Made by a program: the position numbers and the translations under genes. Positions 17,921 through 27,818 of a stretch of DNA of 60,393 nt are shown here, in pieces. The stretch's first letter is position 1, and every line of letters begins with the position of its first letter. The DNA comes from Alphaproteobacteria bacterium (GTDB taxonomy: Bacteria > Pseudomonadota > Alphaproteobacteria > Caulobacterales > Aquidulcibacteraceae): positions 1-60,393 of the forward strand of contig JAGWZE010000021.1 in assembly GCA_018969015.1 (NCBI GenBank), written 5' to 3'. The notes under the pieces were generated by a model. That model did no database searches. It saw nothing but the letters and a program-made list of their open reading frames with translations, and was not told where the DNA came from.

Positions 17921-18967
17921 TCAGCCCGCCATCGCCTCGGCGAAATCGATCAGACCGACATGCCCCTCCTCGTCGCCGAACGCGAGGAACCGTCCGTCTT
18001 CGGACCAGGCGAGCGCGGTCGTGCGCGCGCCGGCGCCGTGATCGACGAGGATCGGGCGGCCGTTGCCATTGACCGCCATCAGCGCGACCTCGCCTTCCAG
18101 CGACCCGGCGGCGCAGATGGGGCGGCTCGGGTGGCAGGCGACGGCCGACACGGGCGCGCCGAGGGCGCCGATCACGTAGCCGCTCTGGCCGATGGGGCCG
18201 TTCTGCGTGCGGAAGGGCCAGCACACGACTTCCAGCGCACCCGACGTGGCGAGCCAATCGCCGGTCATGTCGAACGCCATCGACCGGATCTTCGCGGGAT
18301 AGCCCGTCATGCGGAAATGCTGGCCGTCCTGCAGGCGCCAGCCATGCAGCGCGTTTTCCTGCATGTAGGTGACGACGAAGCGCGCATCCTTCGACCACGC
18401 GACGCCGAGATGCGCGCCCGTCCAGGTGAGCGTCTTGCGGCGGCTCGCAGGATTGGAGGCCCACGAGAGCGTGACGCCGTTGTAGTGGGCGGCGGCGAAG
18501 CGGCGGCCGTTCGGTTCGAACGCGACGGCCTCCACCGTGGCCGGGTGATCGAAGCGATGAACGATCCCCGCACCGTCGCGGTGCAGGACGACATCCTTGC
18601 CGATCGCGGCGAGCGTCGCGCCGCCGTGGCGCGCGACGGCCTGCACCCATTTGCCCTTCTCGCGAAGGATCTGGGTGATCGCGCCGTCCGCGCCGATGCG
18701 GTTCACCGCGCCGTCGTCGCCGCCGGTGACGAGCCCGTCCGCCAGAGGCGCGGCGCACAGGATCGCGCCGTCATGCGCCTCGGCGTGGGTCCACAGCGCT
18801 TCGCCCGAAGCCGAGAGGCCCCGCACCGCGCCATCCCCGGTCGCGACGAGAACGCGATCGCCCACCCAGGCGAAAGCGACGATCTCGGCGTCGAGATCGG
18901 CGCGCGCGCCCATGCTGTCGATCAGCGGCGCCGGCTCGTCCTTGCGCAGCCCCGTCACGCCGCGCAC
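17921..18967 (-). CDS. WD40-repeat protein, downstream partner of the CobW-type GTPase
   Basis: 348 residues from a GTG at 18967 that overlaps the cobW stop by 13 bases; ATG 18913 (330 residues) is an alternative start. Successive blades of the type '[24 protein letters not shown]', '[14 protein letters not shown]' and '[20 protein letters not shown]' indicate a seven-bladed beta-propeller with no catalytic residues. No signal peptide, so it is cytoplasmic. This protein is commonly found beside COG0523 GTPases in alphaproteobacteria, and here it ends the zinc operon. A scaffold or client-binding role in metal delivery is inferred from position only. Confidence 0.75.
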   Translation of the reverse strand: MRGVTGLRKDEPAPLIDSMGARADLDAEIVAFAWVGDRVLVATGDGAVRGLSASGEALWTHAEAHDGAILCAAPLADGLVTGGDDGAVNRIGADGAITQILREKGKWVQAVARHGGATLAAIGKDVVLHRDGAGIVHRFDHPATVEAVAFEPNGRRFAAAHYNGVTLSWASNPASRRKTLTWTGAHLGVAWSKDARFVVTYMQENALHGWRLQDGQHFRMTGYPAKIRSMAFDMTGDWLATSGALEVVCWPFRTQNGPIGQSGYVIGALGAPVSAVACHPSRPICAAGSLEGEVALMAVNGNGRPILVDHGAGARTTALAWSEDGRFLAFGDEEGHVGLIDFAEAMAG

Positions 18968-20016
18968 GCCTTGAAGCCGGCCTCGAACACCTCGCGGTCG
19001 AGCTGGCGGCCGATGAAGACGAGACGCGAGCGGCGCGGCTCATCGGCGCGCCAGGGGCGCTGCGCCGCGCCTTCGGCGATCATGTGGACGGCCTGCACGA
19101 CGTAGCGGTCGTCGGAGCCTTCGATCGCCAGGATGCCCTTCGCACGCAGGATGTCCTGGCCCTTTTGCGCCAGCACGTCGTTCCACCAGCGCGAGAACTT
19201 CTCCTCATCGAGGGGGCCATCGACCATCAGCGAGATCGATCCGACCTCGTCGGAATGGATGGCGCTTTTGGCGCCGTCGTCATGGTGGTGATGGTGGTGG
19301 TGGTGATGATCGTGGCCATGGTCGTGGTCGTGGCCATGGTCGTGGTCATGATCATGGTCGTGATCGTGGTCCTCGGTGCAGAGGAAGTGCGGGTCGCGCT
19401 CGAGCACCTTGTCGAGGTCGAAGGCGCTTTGGCCCAGGATCGCATCGAGCGGCGCCTGGGAGCGCTGCGTCGGGATGATTTTCGCGAAGGGGTTGAGGCG
19501 GCGCAGAGTCCGCTCGACGTCGGCGCGCTCTTCCGGCGTGACGAGATCGAGCTTGTTGAGCACGAGCACGTCCGCGAAGGCGACCTGCTCCTGTGCTTCC
19601 TTCGAATCGAGGAGGCGCTGCGGCAGGTGCTTGGCGTCGACGACGGTGACGACCGCGTCGAGCGCGGTCTTGGCGCGCACGTCCTCGTCGACGAAGAAGG
19701 TCTGCGCCACGGGCGCGGGATCGGCGAGGCCGGTCGTTTCGACGATGATCCCGTCGAAGCGGCCCTTCCGCTTCAACAGGCCCGCGATGATGCGGATGAG
19801 ATCGCCGCGCACGGTGCAGCAAACGCAGCCATTGTTCATCTCGAACACTTCCTCGTCGGCGCCGACGACGAGGTCATTGTCGATGCCGATCTCGCCGAAC
19901 TCGTTGACGATCACGGCGTACTTCTTGCCGTGCGGCTCGGTGAGGATGCGGTTGAGCAGGGTCGTCTTGCCCGCGCCCAGAAAGCCGGTGAGGACCGTGA
20001 CCGGGATCGGCGCCAT
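18955..20016 (-). CDS. COG0523/CobW-family GTPase with a long His-rich segment, zinc metallochaperone type
   Basis: 353 residues. G-loop GFLGAGKTT (11-19), the family metal motif [11 protein letters not shown] with Cys64, Cys66 and Cys67, and the base-recognition motif LNKLDL (~163-168) are intact. Residues ~214-246 are almost entirely His and Asp (DHDHDH..., then ten His), a metal-storage or capture loop. The C-terminal CobW_C domain follows. AGGAGAC lies six bases before the ATG, ten bases after the znuA stop. Its place in a Zur-boxed znu operon argues for the zinc-transfer subfamily (ZigA/ZagA type), which moves Zn2+ to client enzymes under starvation, rather than cobalamin synthesis. Confidence 0.85.
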   Translation of the reverse strand: MAPIPVTVLTGFLGAGKTTLLNRILTEPHGKKYAVIVNEFGEIGIDNDLVVGADEEVFEMNNGCVCCTVRGDLIRIIAGLLKRKGRFDGIIVETTGLADPAPVAQTFFVDEDVRAKTALDAVVTVVDAKHLPQRLLDSKEAQEQVAFADVLVLNKLDLVTPEERADVERTLRRLNPFAKIIPTQRSQAPLDAILGQSAFDLDKVLERDPHFLCTEDHDHDHDHDHDHGHDHDHGHDHHHHHHHHHDDGAKSAIHSDEVGSISLMVDGPLDEEKFSRWWNDVLAQKGQDILRAKGILAIEGSDDRYVVQAVHMIAEGAAQRPWRADEPRRSRLVFIGRQLDREVFEAGFKACAA

Positions 20017-20025
20017 TGCAGTCTC

Positions 20026-20913
20026 CTAGGTGAGCGCGGCCGTGATCGTCCGCGCGTTCGTGCGCATGAGGCCTATATAGGAGGACGCCGGCCCCGTCGC
20101 CTCGGAGAGGGCGTCGGTGAAAAGCGCGCCGCCCACGCGCACCCCGGTCTCCTCCCGCAGGCGGGCGACGCCGCGGGGATCGAGCGTGCGTTCCGGGAAG
20201 GCCGCGACCGCGCCCACGGCGCGGACGGTGCGGATGGCGGCGGCGGTGCGGGCGGCGTCGTCCTCCCCGGCCGCGGAACGCATCGGCACGAGGCGGAACC
20301 CGTAGGCGCGACCGAAATAGGCAAAGGAATCGTGGGCCGTCACCAGGACGCGCCGCGCCGGCGGGATCGCTGCGAAGGCGGCGCGGAGTTCGGCGTCGAG
20401 CGCGGCCAGGGCGGCGTCGTAGGCGGCGGCGCGTGCGCGCAGCCCGGGCGCGAGATCCGGGCGCGCGGTGGCGAGGCCATCCGCGATCGCGTGCGCATAA
20501 GCGCGGGCGTTGGCGACGTCGAGCCAGGCGTGGGGGTCGAGCGTCCGCCCCTGCCCGATCGGCGTGACGCGGGCGGAGGCCACGATCGTCAGGCCCGCAA
20601 AGCGCGTCGCCTTGGCAAGGCGCGTCGCCCAGGGGTCGAAGCCGAGGCCGTTGACGACGAGGGCGGACGCGCCTGTGAGCGCAGCGGCGTCGGCCGGTCG
20701 GGGTTCGAAGCCGTGCGGATCGACGCCGGCGCCGGCCAGAGCACGCACCGGCAAATCGGCGCCGGCGATGGCGCGCGTGATGTCTGCAAGGACGCTGAAG
20801 CTCGCGACGGCGCCGCGCGGTGGGGCGCCGGGCTTGGCGGCGGCGACAGGCGCAGTGGCCGCGGCCCCAAGCGCGGCAAGCAGCAGCGTGCGCCGCGAGA
20901 CATCAGCCCGCAT
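20026..20913 (-). CDS. znuA: Zinc ABC transporter substrate-binding protein
   Basis: 295 residues from ATG 20913. The start MRADVSRRTLLLAALG looks like a twin-arginine signal, with cleavage probably after VAAA. Metal ligands expected for cluster 9 binding proteins are His67 (DPHGFEP), His128 (DPHAW), His194 (TAHDSF) and Asp267 (FTDALS). Three histidines favour Zn over Mn, where the third ligand is usually Glu. The His-rich loop common in ZnuA is absent. The start overlaps the znuB stop by 11 bases. It captures Zn2+ in the periplasm and hands it to ZnuB. Confidence 0.88.
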   Translation of the reverse strand: MRADVSRRTLLLAALGAAATAPVAAAKPGAPPRGAVASFSVLADITRAIAGADLPVRALAGAGVDPHGFEPRPADAAALTGASALVVNGLGFDPWATRLAKATRFAGLTIVASARVTPIGQGRTLDPHAWLDVANARAYAHAIADGLATARPDLAPGLRARAAAYDAALAALDAELRAAFAAIPPARRVLVTAHDSFAYFGRAYGFRLVPMRSAAGEDDAARTAAAIRTVRAVGAVAAFPERTLDPRGVARLREETGVRVGGALFTDALSEATGPASSYIGLMRTNARTITAALT

Positions 20914-21751
20914 GGCGCACGCTCCGGGGCGCGGCGGCGGCGCGCGCGAGGCTGACTGCATACGCGGCGCCGGCGGCGAGCACGATGCACGGCCCCGCGG
21001 GCGCGCCGGTCGCGTACGAGACGACGAGGCCCACATAGACCGCGAGCGCGCCGACCCCGGCGGCGATCATCACGGTGAGGCCGAGGCGCTGCGTCCACAG
21101 CCGCGCGGTCGCGGCCGGCAGAACGACGAGCCCGACGCTCATCAGCGCGCCGACGGCCTGGAACCCCGCGGCGAGCGTCAGCACCACACCGCCGAGGAAC
21201 ACCGCCTGCGCCCATGTCCCCGCCCCGCTCACGCGCGCGAGGAAGCCCGGATCGGCGGTGTCGAGCACGAGCGCGGGCCAGATCACGGCGAGCGAAAGAA
21301 CCGTCACGGTCGCCGCCGCGCCGATGGCGATCAGGGCCGGCCCGTCGACGCTCAGCGCCGAGCCGAACAACACGTGGGTGAGATCGACGTTCGCGCCGGC
21401 GAAGGACAGGATCGTCACGCCGAGCGCGAGCGCGATCGTGAAGAAGGCGGCGAACCCCGCATCCTCGCGCTGGCCGGTGCGGCGCGCCGCGAGCGTCGCG
21501 AGCACCGCCACGGCCACGCCCGCAGCGACGGCGCCGGCCGAGAGCGCGGCGCTCGAGAACCCGGCGGCGAGGAACGCGATCGCCACGCCCGGCAGCATGC
21601 CGTGGCTCAAGGCCTCGCCGGTGAGACTCATGCGGCGCATCAGGAGAAACGCGCCGATCGGCGCGGCGGCGAGCGCAACGATCACGCCGGCCGCGAGCGC
21701 GCGGCGCATGAAGAGGAACTCGGCGAACGGGCCGATCAGCGTGTCGATCAT
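20903..21751 (-). CDS. znuB: Zinc ABC transporter permease
   Basis: 282 residues from ATG 21751, which overlaps the znuC stop as ATGA. About eight hydrophobic helices are visible, and the ABC-3 family region LLMRRMSLTGEALSHGMLPG (coupling helix) and the DPGFLARVSG stretch are present. It forms the inner-membrane channel with ZnuC. Longer readings upstream would lie inside znuC and are not used. Tight overlaps with both neighbours indicate translational coupling. Confidence 0.9.
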   Translation of the reverse strand: MIDTLIGPFAEFLFMRRALAAGVIVALAAAPIGAFLLMRRMSLTGEALSHGMLPGVAIAFLAAGFSSAALSAGAVAAGVAVAVLATLAARRTGQREDAGFAAFFTIALALGVTILSFAGANVDLTHVLFGSALSVDGPALIAIGAAATVTVLSLAVIWPALVLDTADPGFLARVSGAGTWAQAVFLGGVVLTLAAGFQAVGALMSVGLVVLPAATARLWTQRLGLTVMIAAGVGALAVYVGLVVSYATGAPAGPCIVLAAGAAYAVSLARAAAAPRSVRHAG

Positions 21752-22548
21752 GACGGCGCTCGTGGCGCGTGATCGTGCGCGTGTGCGTGCGCGGTCCCGT
21801 CGTCGTGAACGTGCGGATGGGCGCAGAGCGCGTCGTCGAAGGCGGCGTCGAGCGCCCGACGCGCCGCGTCGAGCGCCTGCGGCGTCAGCACGTCGGCCGT
21901 CGGGCCGCTCGCGATCAGGCGGCCGGCGACGAGCACCGTCTGCGGGAAATGGCGGCGCACGGCGGCGAGGTCGTGCATGGCGGCGATCACCGTGGCGCCG
22001 GCGGCCTGACGCGCGGCGATCAGTCCAAGCAGGCGCTCGGCGCCGGCGGCGTCGATGGCGGCGAAGGGTTCGTCGAGCAGCAGCACGGCCGCGTCCTGCA
22101 CGATGGCGCGGGCGAAGGCGGCGCGCTGGCGCTGGCCGCCGGAGAGCGTCGTCATCAGGCGGGCTTCGTCGCCCCCGAGGCCTACTTCGGCGAGAGCGGC
22201 GCGCACGCGCGCGGCGTCGGCGGCGCGCACGCCCCCGAACAGGCCGATGCGGCGCCACAAGCCGCCCGCGACGTAGCCGGCGACGGTCATGGGCGCGTCA
22301 TCGCTGACGACCGTCAGCTGCGGCATGAACGCGATCTCGCCGGGCGCGGCGCCCTGCACTTTGCCCGCATCCGGCGTCACGCCGCCGGCGAGGACGCGCA
22401 GCAGCGTCGTCTTGCCCGCGCCGTTGGGGCCCACGAGCGCGACGAGCGCGCCGCGTGGAATGTCCAAATCGATGGCGTCGAGCGCCGGGCGGGCGCCGTA
22501 GCGCACGGTGACGCCCTCGAGGCGGAAGGCCGCGGTCATCGCGCTCAC
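21748..22548 (-). CDS. znuC: Zinc ABC transporter ATP-binding protein
   Basis: 266 residues from the GTG at 22548, or 263 from ATG 22539. Walker A is GPNGAGKTT, the signature is LSGGQRQRAAFARA, Walker B is VLLLDEPFAAID, and the switch His is in AAMHDL. The C-terminus is His-rich (HPHVHDDGTAHAHAHDHA), a feature of ZnuC that may sense or bind zinc. The GTG start overlaps the stop of a 40-codon ORF (GGTGAG), so translation is probably coupled to it. It energises ZnuB. Confidence 0.9.
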   Translation of the reverse strand: MSAMTAAFRLEGVTVRYGARPALDAIDLDIPRGALVALVGPNGAGKTTLLRVLAGGVTPDAGKVQGAAPGEIAFMPQLTVVSDDAPMTVAGYVAGGLWRRIGLFGGVRAADAARVRAALAEVGLGGDEARLMTTLSGGQRQRAAFARAIVQDAAVLLLDEPFAAIDAAGAERLLGLIAARQAAGATVIAAMHDLAAVRRHFPQTVLVAGRLIASGPTADVLTPQALDAARRALDAAFDDALCAHPHVHDDGTAHAHAHDHAPRAPS

Positions 22549-22667
22549 CCGACCCCGAACGCCACGAGGGCCCAGATGGCGACGACGGCGAGCGCAGCGA
22601 CCGCGAGCCGGGGGCGCAGGCCGCCGGCGAACGGGTCGCCCGGGAGCAAGGGAGCGCGGTGCGTCAT
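22545..22667 (-). CDS. Small ORF, single-helix membrane protein at the head of the znu operon
   Basis: 40 residues: a short polar start (MTHRAPLLPGDPFAGG), then a hydrophobic helix (LAVAALAVVAIWALVAFGVG). Its stop overlaps the GTG start of znuC, and its ATG is 14 bases from the Zur-like palindrome. No Shine-Dalgarno is visible, so it would be read from a very short leader. It may be a regulatory leader ORF or an accessory subunit of the zinc transporter. The coupling geometry argues that it is real; lack of an RBS argues for caution. Confidence 0.5.
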   Translation of the reverse strand: MTHRAPLLPGDPFAGGLRPRLAVAALAVVAIWALVAFGVG

Positions 22668-22681
22668 CGGGCGCACATAAC

Positions 22682-22694
22682 GTTATATTGTAAC
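22682..22694 (-). promoter_or_regulatory. Zur-like operator of the zinc operon
   Basis: GTTATATTGTAAC is a near-perfect palindrome (GTTA-N5-TAAC) in an AT-rich island within otherwise very GC-rich DNA. It matches the general form of proteobacterial Zur boxes (GTTATAATATAAC-like). It stands immediately upstream of small ORF-znuC-znuB-znuA-cobW-WD40. Zn-loaded Zur would block transcription here and release it under zinc limitation. No zur gene is in the window. Confidence 0.7.
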
Positions 22695-22729
22695 ACCCGC
22701 AACCCGAAGGCGGGCGCCGCGCCCGGGCG

Positions 22730-23480
<751 letters not shown>

Positions 23481-23488
<8 letters not shown>

Positions 23489-24473
23489 CGAACACTCCGG
23501 TTCGTGCGGCGATGAAAAGGAAGGCGGGCGCGCCGACGAGCGCGGCGATCACGCCGAGTTTGAGTTCGGTGTCGGTGGGCGCGACGCGCGCGACGATGTC
23601 GGCGAGGACGAGCATCGCGGCGCCGAGCCACGCGGCGGGCACGATGACGCGCGCGGGATCGTGGCGGACGGCGGCGCGCACGAGGTGGGGCGCAACGAGG
23701 CCGACGAACCCGACCGCGCCGGCGAGCGCGACGGCCGCGCCCGTCAGCAGGCCCGCGCCGGCGACGGTCAGCGCGCGCGTGAGTGCGAGGTCCGCGCCGA
23801 GGCTTGCGGCGGCGTCCTCGCCGAGGGTGAGCGCGCTCAGCGCCGGCGCCGCGCGCGCAAGGGCGAACGCGCCGGCCAGCAGGAACGGCGCGGCGAACGC
23901 GATGTCCTCGAGGCTGCGGTTCGCCACCGAGCCGAGCGACCAGTTGACGAGGTCGGACAATGTGAACGGCGTCGGCGCGAGCGCGAGCAGCAGCGACATG
24001 AGCGCGCCCGCGAACGCCGAGACCCCGACGCCCGCAAGGATCAGGGACGCGGGGCCGGCGGCGCGGCGGGCGACGCCGAGCAGCAGAACGATGGAGGCGA
24101 GCGCGCCCGCGATGGCGGCGATCGGCAAAGCGAGCGGCGCAAGCGCGACGAGACCGAAATAGAGCGCGGCGGCGCCGAAGAGCGACGCGGTCGCGGACAC
24201 GCCGAGCACGCCGGGATCGGCGAGCGGGTTGCGCAGGAGCCCCTGCAGCGCCGCGCCGGACGCGCCGAGTGCGGCGCCCACGAGCGCGGCGGCGAGCGCG
24301 CGCGGCGCCCGGATTTCCCACAGCACGACGACGTCCGCGGGCGCGCCCTGCCCGATCAGCGCCGCGGCGAGACGCGACACGGGGATGGGCGCCGCGCCGA
24401 TCAGCATCGCCGCGGCGATCGCGACGAGCGTGAGCGCGGCGAGCGCGAGGGTGAGACGCGCCCCGCCCGTCAT
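23481..24473 (-). CDS. btuC: Vitamin B12 ABC transporter permease
   Basis: 330 residues from ATG 24473, sharing one base with the btuF stop (TGATG). About ten hydrophobic helices are visible. The FecCD-family signature GAALGASGAALQGLLRNPLA (then DPGVLG) is intact, as is the late GFVGLVAPHLVR loop that contacts the ATPase. It forms the inner-membrane path for cobalamin. A much longer reading to 25346 exists but enters btuF in another frame and is rejected. Confidence 0.9.
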
Positions 24474-25321
24474 CACGGCCTCGCGGCGTGCATGGCTTCG
24501 ATCCCGTCGACCAGAACCCACGCGCTGCAGGACGTCATGGCGCCGTTCAGCGCGACGACCGGGCGCGTGGCGAGCAGGTCGCGCGCGATGGGGTGGCGCG
24601 CGGCGGACCAGAAATCGTGATAGGCGGCGCGCGCGCCGAAGCTCGCGGCGATGACGACGTCCGGCGGATCGGCGGCAAGGCGCTCGAGCGGCAGCGGACG
24701 CCAGCCCGGCTGCGTCTCGTAGTTCGCGAAGCCGGCGGCGCGCATCATTTCGTCGACGACGCCGCCGGGACCGGTCGTGACGCCGCCTGTGGTGAAGTAA
24801 AGGGCGCGCGGGCGCGGGCCTGCGTTCGCCGTCGCGGCCGCAAGCGCCTCGAGGCGGCGTTGCATGTCCGCGCCCAGCGCCGCGCCGCGATCGGGATGAC
24901 CGAGCGCCGCGGCAAGGCGTTCGGTGTTGGCGCGGGCGCCGGCGAGCGAGTCTTCGTAGCCGACCTCGACCACCGGCACGCCGGCGCGCGCAAAGGCCGC
25001 CGCCGCCCCCGCGCCCCCGCCATAGGAGCGCACGACCAGATCGGGCCGCAGCGCGAGCACGTCCTCGATGGCGGGGCGCACCTTGGGAACACCGACGGCC
25101 GCCGCCCGCATGCTCGAGAACGGCGCTTCGGCGTCGGGCGAGACGGCGGCGATCTGCGCGCGGTCCGCGAGCTTCAGGACGAACTGATCGGCGCAATAGT
25201 CGAGGCTGACGACGCGGGCCGGCCGCGCGGGAGCCACGGGCGACGGCGACGTCGGCGCGCACGCCGAAATCGCCATCGCCGCGGCGATCGCGGCGGCGCG
25301 GCCTGCGTCCCGGCGCGTCAT
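24473..25321 (-). CDS. btuF: Cobalamin-binding lipoprotein of the B12 ABC transporter
   Basis: 282 residues from ATG 25321, which overlaps the btuB stop as ATGA. The N-terminus has a hydrophobic segment ending in a lipobox (AISAC), so the mature protein is probably a lipoprotein; most BtuF homologues are free periplasmic proteins. The BtuF/FecB fold is seen in RVVSLDYCADQFVLKLADR, then PDLVVRSYG. It receives cobalamin from BtuB and delivers it to BtuC. Confidence 0.85.
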   Translation of the reverse strand: MTRRDAGRAAAIAAAMAISACAPTSPSPVAPARPARVVSLDYCADQFVLKLADRAQIAAVSPDAEAPFSSMRAAAVGVPKVRPAIEDVLALRPDLVVRSYGGGAGAAAAFARAGVPVVEVGYEDSLAGARANTERLAAALGHPDRGAALGADMQRRLEALAAATANAGPRPRALYFTTGGVTTGPGGVVDEMMRAAGFANYETQPGWRPLPLERLAADPPDVVIAASFGARAAYHDFWSAARHPIARDLLATRPVVALNGAMTSCSAWVLVDGIEAMHAARP

Positions 25322-27159
25322 TCGAAACGCACGCGGACGCCGGCATAGGCCGAGCGTCCCGGCGTGCCGTAGCCGAACACCTCCTGATAGGCTTCGTCCG
25401 TCACGTTCTCGATCCGGGCGTAGAGTTCGAGCTTCGGCGTGAGCTGGTAGCGCGCCGCCGCGTCGAGGCGCGACCACGCGGCGATGCGCCCACGGGGATT
25501 GGCGGGCACGACGAGGTCACGCGTTTCGCCGACATGACGGCCGATCAGCGTGAGGCCGAGCCGCGGCGTTGCGCGCCAATCCGCTTCCAGCGTCGCGCTG
25601 CGCTCGGGCACCCGCAGGAGCTTTGCGCCGGTCGTGGCGTCAGTCGCGTCGGTCTGTGTGTAGCTGGCGTCCAACGAAAGATCGTCGCGCAGCTCGATGC
25701 GCCCGGAGGCTTCGACGCCGGTGCTTTCGGCGCGTGCGACGTTGACGTAGCCGACCGTGCCGAAGCTGATGAGATCACGGCTCTTCAGCGAGAAATAGCC
25801 GATCTCGCCGGAAGCGCGGCCGTCGAGCCAGGCGCCGAACAGCGCGACGTCCCAGCCCTTCGCGCGCTCGGGGCGCAGGTTTGGATTGGGCGCGACGAAC
25901 ACGCCGTCGCCGAGCAGCTGGAAGATCGAGGGCGCCTTAAAGCCCTCCCCCCAGCTCGCGCGCAGGCCGAACGCGGGGACCGGCGCATAGCGCACGCCGA
26001 GGCGCGTCGTGGTGACGTCGCCGAAGCGGGAGTGGTCGTCGCGGCGCACGCCGGCGGTGAGCGTGAGCGTATCGGCAGGGCGGATTTCGGCGAGCGCGAA
26101 GAGCCCGTCGACCGTGGACGCGCCGGAGCCGCGCACGCTGGTCCGCTCGCGCTCGGCGCCGAAGGCGGTGCGCACGTTACCGCCAAGACGCGCCTGGCCT
26201 TCGTAGCGCGCGGAGGTGCGCGCGCCCTTGGCGGGGAAATCGCCGAAGGTGGTGAAGCTCGTGCGGTCGATGTCGGCGGCGGCGAGCGTCACGCGCTGCG
26301 TGAGGCGGGCGTCCTCGGCGCCGAAGCGGGCGGAGACGCCGCCGCTGCGCTCGGTCTGTTCGGCGCGGTCGGGACCGTCGGTGACGCCGGTGACGAAGCC
26401 GAAACTGTCCGTGTCCGTCTTGGAGTGGGCGTAGCGGGCGAAGGCGTCGACCTGCACGGCGGGCGAGACCGCGTAGCGCGCGCGGCCATCGAGCGCGTGC
26501 GCGTCGTAGCCGTCTTTTTCGGGATTGCCGTCGCGGGCGTCGGCCTTGGAGATGCCGTCGCTGGTGGTGACGACGCCGCCGAGCCGCGCGGCGAACGCGC
26601 CGGCGCCGACATTGATCCCGCCGCCGCCGCGCACAGTTCCGTAGGACCCGCCCTCCGCGAAGGCCCGACCGGAAACGCCGGGCTCGGGCGCGCGCGTGAT
26701 GATCGACACCACGCCGCCGATGGCGTCGGAGCCCCACAGCGTCGATTGCGGTCCGCGCAGGACTTCGACGCGCGCGATGTCGGCGGCGTCGAGCGCGCCG
26801 GCGTCGAATCCGCCGGCGGGACCGCTCGGATCGTTGACGGCGACGCCGTCGATCAGCACCAGCGTCTGCTGCGAAGACGCGCCGCGCACGCGCAGGCTCG
26901 TCTGTCCGCCGAACGCGCCATTGCGGCTGATCGTGACGCCCGGGAGCGTGGCGAGCGCATCGGCGAGGAATACCGTCTGGCGTCGCTCGAGATCGGCAGC
27001 GGTGAGCACGGAGACGGGCGCGGTCGCCGCGTCGAGCGCGGTCGGCAGGCGCGTGCCGGTGACGACGATGGGCGCGTCACGATCGGCGGATTGCGCCACC
27101 GCGGACAACGGCGCGAGCGCGACGCAGGCGAACAGGAAAAACGAAACGCGAGACGACAT
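25318..27159 (-). CDS. btuB: TonB-dependent outer-membrane receptor, B12 type
   Basis: 613 residues from ATG 27159, with GGAGGTG five bases upstream. There is a signal peptide (residues 1-21, ending AVAQ). The TonB box region is DAPIVVTGTR, the plug domain follows (LPGVTISRNGAFGGQTSLRVRG, then LVLIDGVAVND), and the barrel ends in a terminal Phe-containing strand (YAGVRVRFE; last residue Glu after Phe). Length is like E. coli BtuB. A cobalamin riboswitch lies directly upstream, so the ligand is almost certainly a corrinoid. Confidence 0.92.
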   Translation of the reverse strand: MSSRVSFFLFACVALAPLSAVAQSADRDAPIVVTGTRLPTALDAATAPVSVLTAADLERRQTVFLADALATLPGVTISRNGAFGGQTSLRVRGASSQQTLVLIDGVAVNDPSGPAGGFDAGALDAADIARVEVLRGPQSTLWGSDAIGGVVSIITRAPEPGVSGRAFAEGGSYGTVRGGGGINVGAGAFAARLGGVVTTSDGISKADARDGNPEKDGYDAHALDGRARYAVSPAVQVDAFARYAHSKTDTDSFGFVTGVTDGPDRAEQTERSGGVSARFGAEDARLTQRVTLAAADIDRTSFTTFGDFPAKGARTSARYEGQARLGGNVRTAFGAERERTSVRGSGASTVDGLFALAEIRPADTLTLTAGVRRDDHSRFGDVTTTRLGVRYAPVPAFGLRASWGEGFKAPSIFQLLGDGVFVAPNPNLRPERAKGWDVALFGAWLDGRASGEIGYFSLKSRDLISFGTVGYVNVARAESTGVEASGRIELRDDLSLDASYTQTDATDATTGAKLLRVPERSATLEADWRATPRLGLTLIGRHVGETRDLVVPANPRGRIAAWSRLDAAARYQLTPKLELYARIENVTDEAYQEVFGYGTPGRSAYAGVRVRFE

Positions 27160-27174
27160 GAGACACCTCCTCGT

Positions 27175-27199
27175 CTGCGTCCGGACCATCCGGACGCAG
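27175..27199 (-). promoter_or_regulatory. Hairpin between the riboswitch and the btuB ribosome binding site
   Basis: CTGCGTCCGGA pairs perfectly with TCCGGACGCAG across a three-base loop. Its 3' foot is only four bases from the GGAGG of btuB. This is the natural place for the expression platform of the riboswitch, where an alternative fold could expose or hide the ribosome binding site. The switching partner was not resolved. Confidence 0.5.
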
Positions 27200-27265
27200 C
27201 TGGAAATGTCGCTTCTCGGGACAACCCCGCGCCTCCGGCTGACCCTGGCCGGGAAGCAGAGCGAC

Positions 27266-27470
27266 GCGACGGCAGGTCTCCCGGCTCACGGATCGTCGCT
27301 TGGCCCTGGCCTTCCCGATCTGGCTCGCCCGATAGGCCGAACCCGGATCAGTGGCGCGCGAGAGGGCCTTGCTCCCCGCTTACGGTTGCAGGCACAGCCG
27401 CGGACTTGGGAGGACCCCTCCCGTACCGCGTTCCCTTTTCACCTCGCTCCCGCGAGGCACCGTCAGGCGC
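27266..27470 (-). promoter_or_regulatory. Cobalamin riboswitch
   Basis: Read on the minus strand, all landmarks of the class I cobalamin aptamer appear in order: GGTGCC near the 5' end, GAAAAGGGAA, CTGTGCCTGCAACCGTAAGC, GCCACTG, GGGAAGGC, and the B12 box GAGCCGGGAGACCTGCC at about 27271-27287. Ligand binding would repress the downstream btuB-btuF-btuC-btuD operon. Ends are approximate. Confidence 0.95.
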
Positions 27471-27530
27471 GCATCGTAGAGGTTGGGCATCGTGAGGTCT
27501 AGCCGCGCCGAACGTCGCGGAACGACGGCC

Positions 27531-27818
27531 TCAGGCGGCGGCGACGGTAAGGCGCAGGCCCATCGCCCGCAGGACGCCGAGAAGCGTGGCGAGCCGCGGG
27601 TTGCCGGCGTCGCTCAGCGTGCGATAGAGCGTTTCGCGCGAAAGCCCAGCCTGCTCAGCGATCGACGCGACGCCTTGCGCGCGCGCAACGACGCCGAGCG
27701 CCTCTGCAATTTCGCCGGCGTCGCCATCGGCGAGCACGGCGTCAAGATAGAGAGCCGCATCCTCGGGAGTCTTGATGTGGTCCGCGACGTCGAAGGCGGA
27801 AAACTTGGCTTTCGTCAT
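27531..27818 (-). CDS. HTH antitoxin of a HigBA/RelBE-like addiction module
   Basis: 95 residues from ATG 27818, which overlaps the toxin stop as ATGA. The N-terminal part (DVADHIKTPEDAALYLDAVL) and the C-terminal helix-turn-helix (GVASIAEQAGLSRETLYRTL) are those of the 'putative addiction module antidote' family. It should neutralise the toxin and, with it, repress their shared promoter. The toxin-first gene order is typical of this family. An ATG at 27836 would add six residues but gives poorer spacing. Confidence 0.85.
   Translation of the reverse strand: MTKAKFSAFDVADHIKTPEDAALYLDAVLADGDAGEIAEALGVVARAQGVASIAEQAGLSRETLYRTLSDAGNPRLATLLGVLRAMGLRLTVAAA

Noticed and set aside
18955-20016. Cobalt chelatase-associated CobW function
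   Set aside because: Though a B12-uptake operon is adjacent, the gene is joined to znuABC behind a Zur-like site and is separated from the btu genes by that site.
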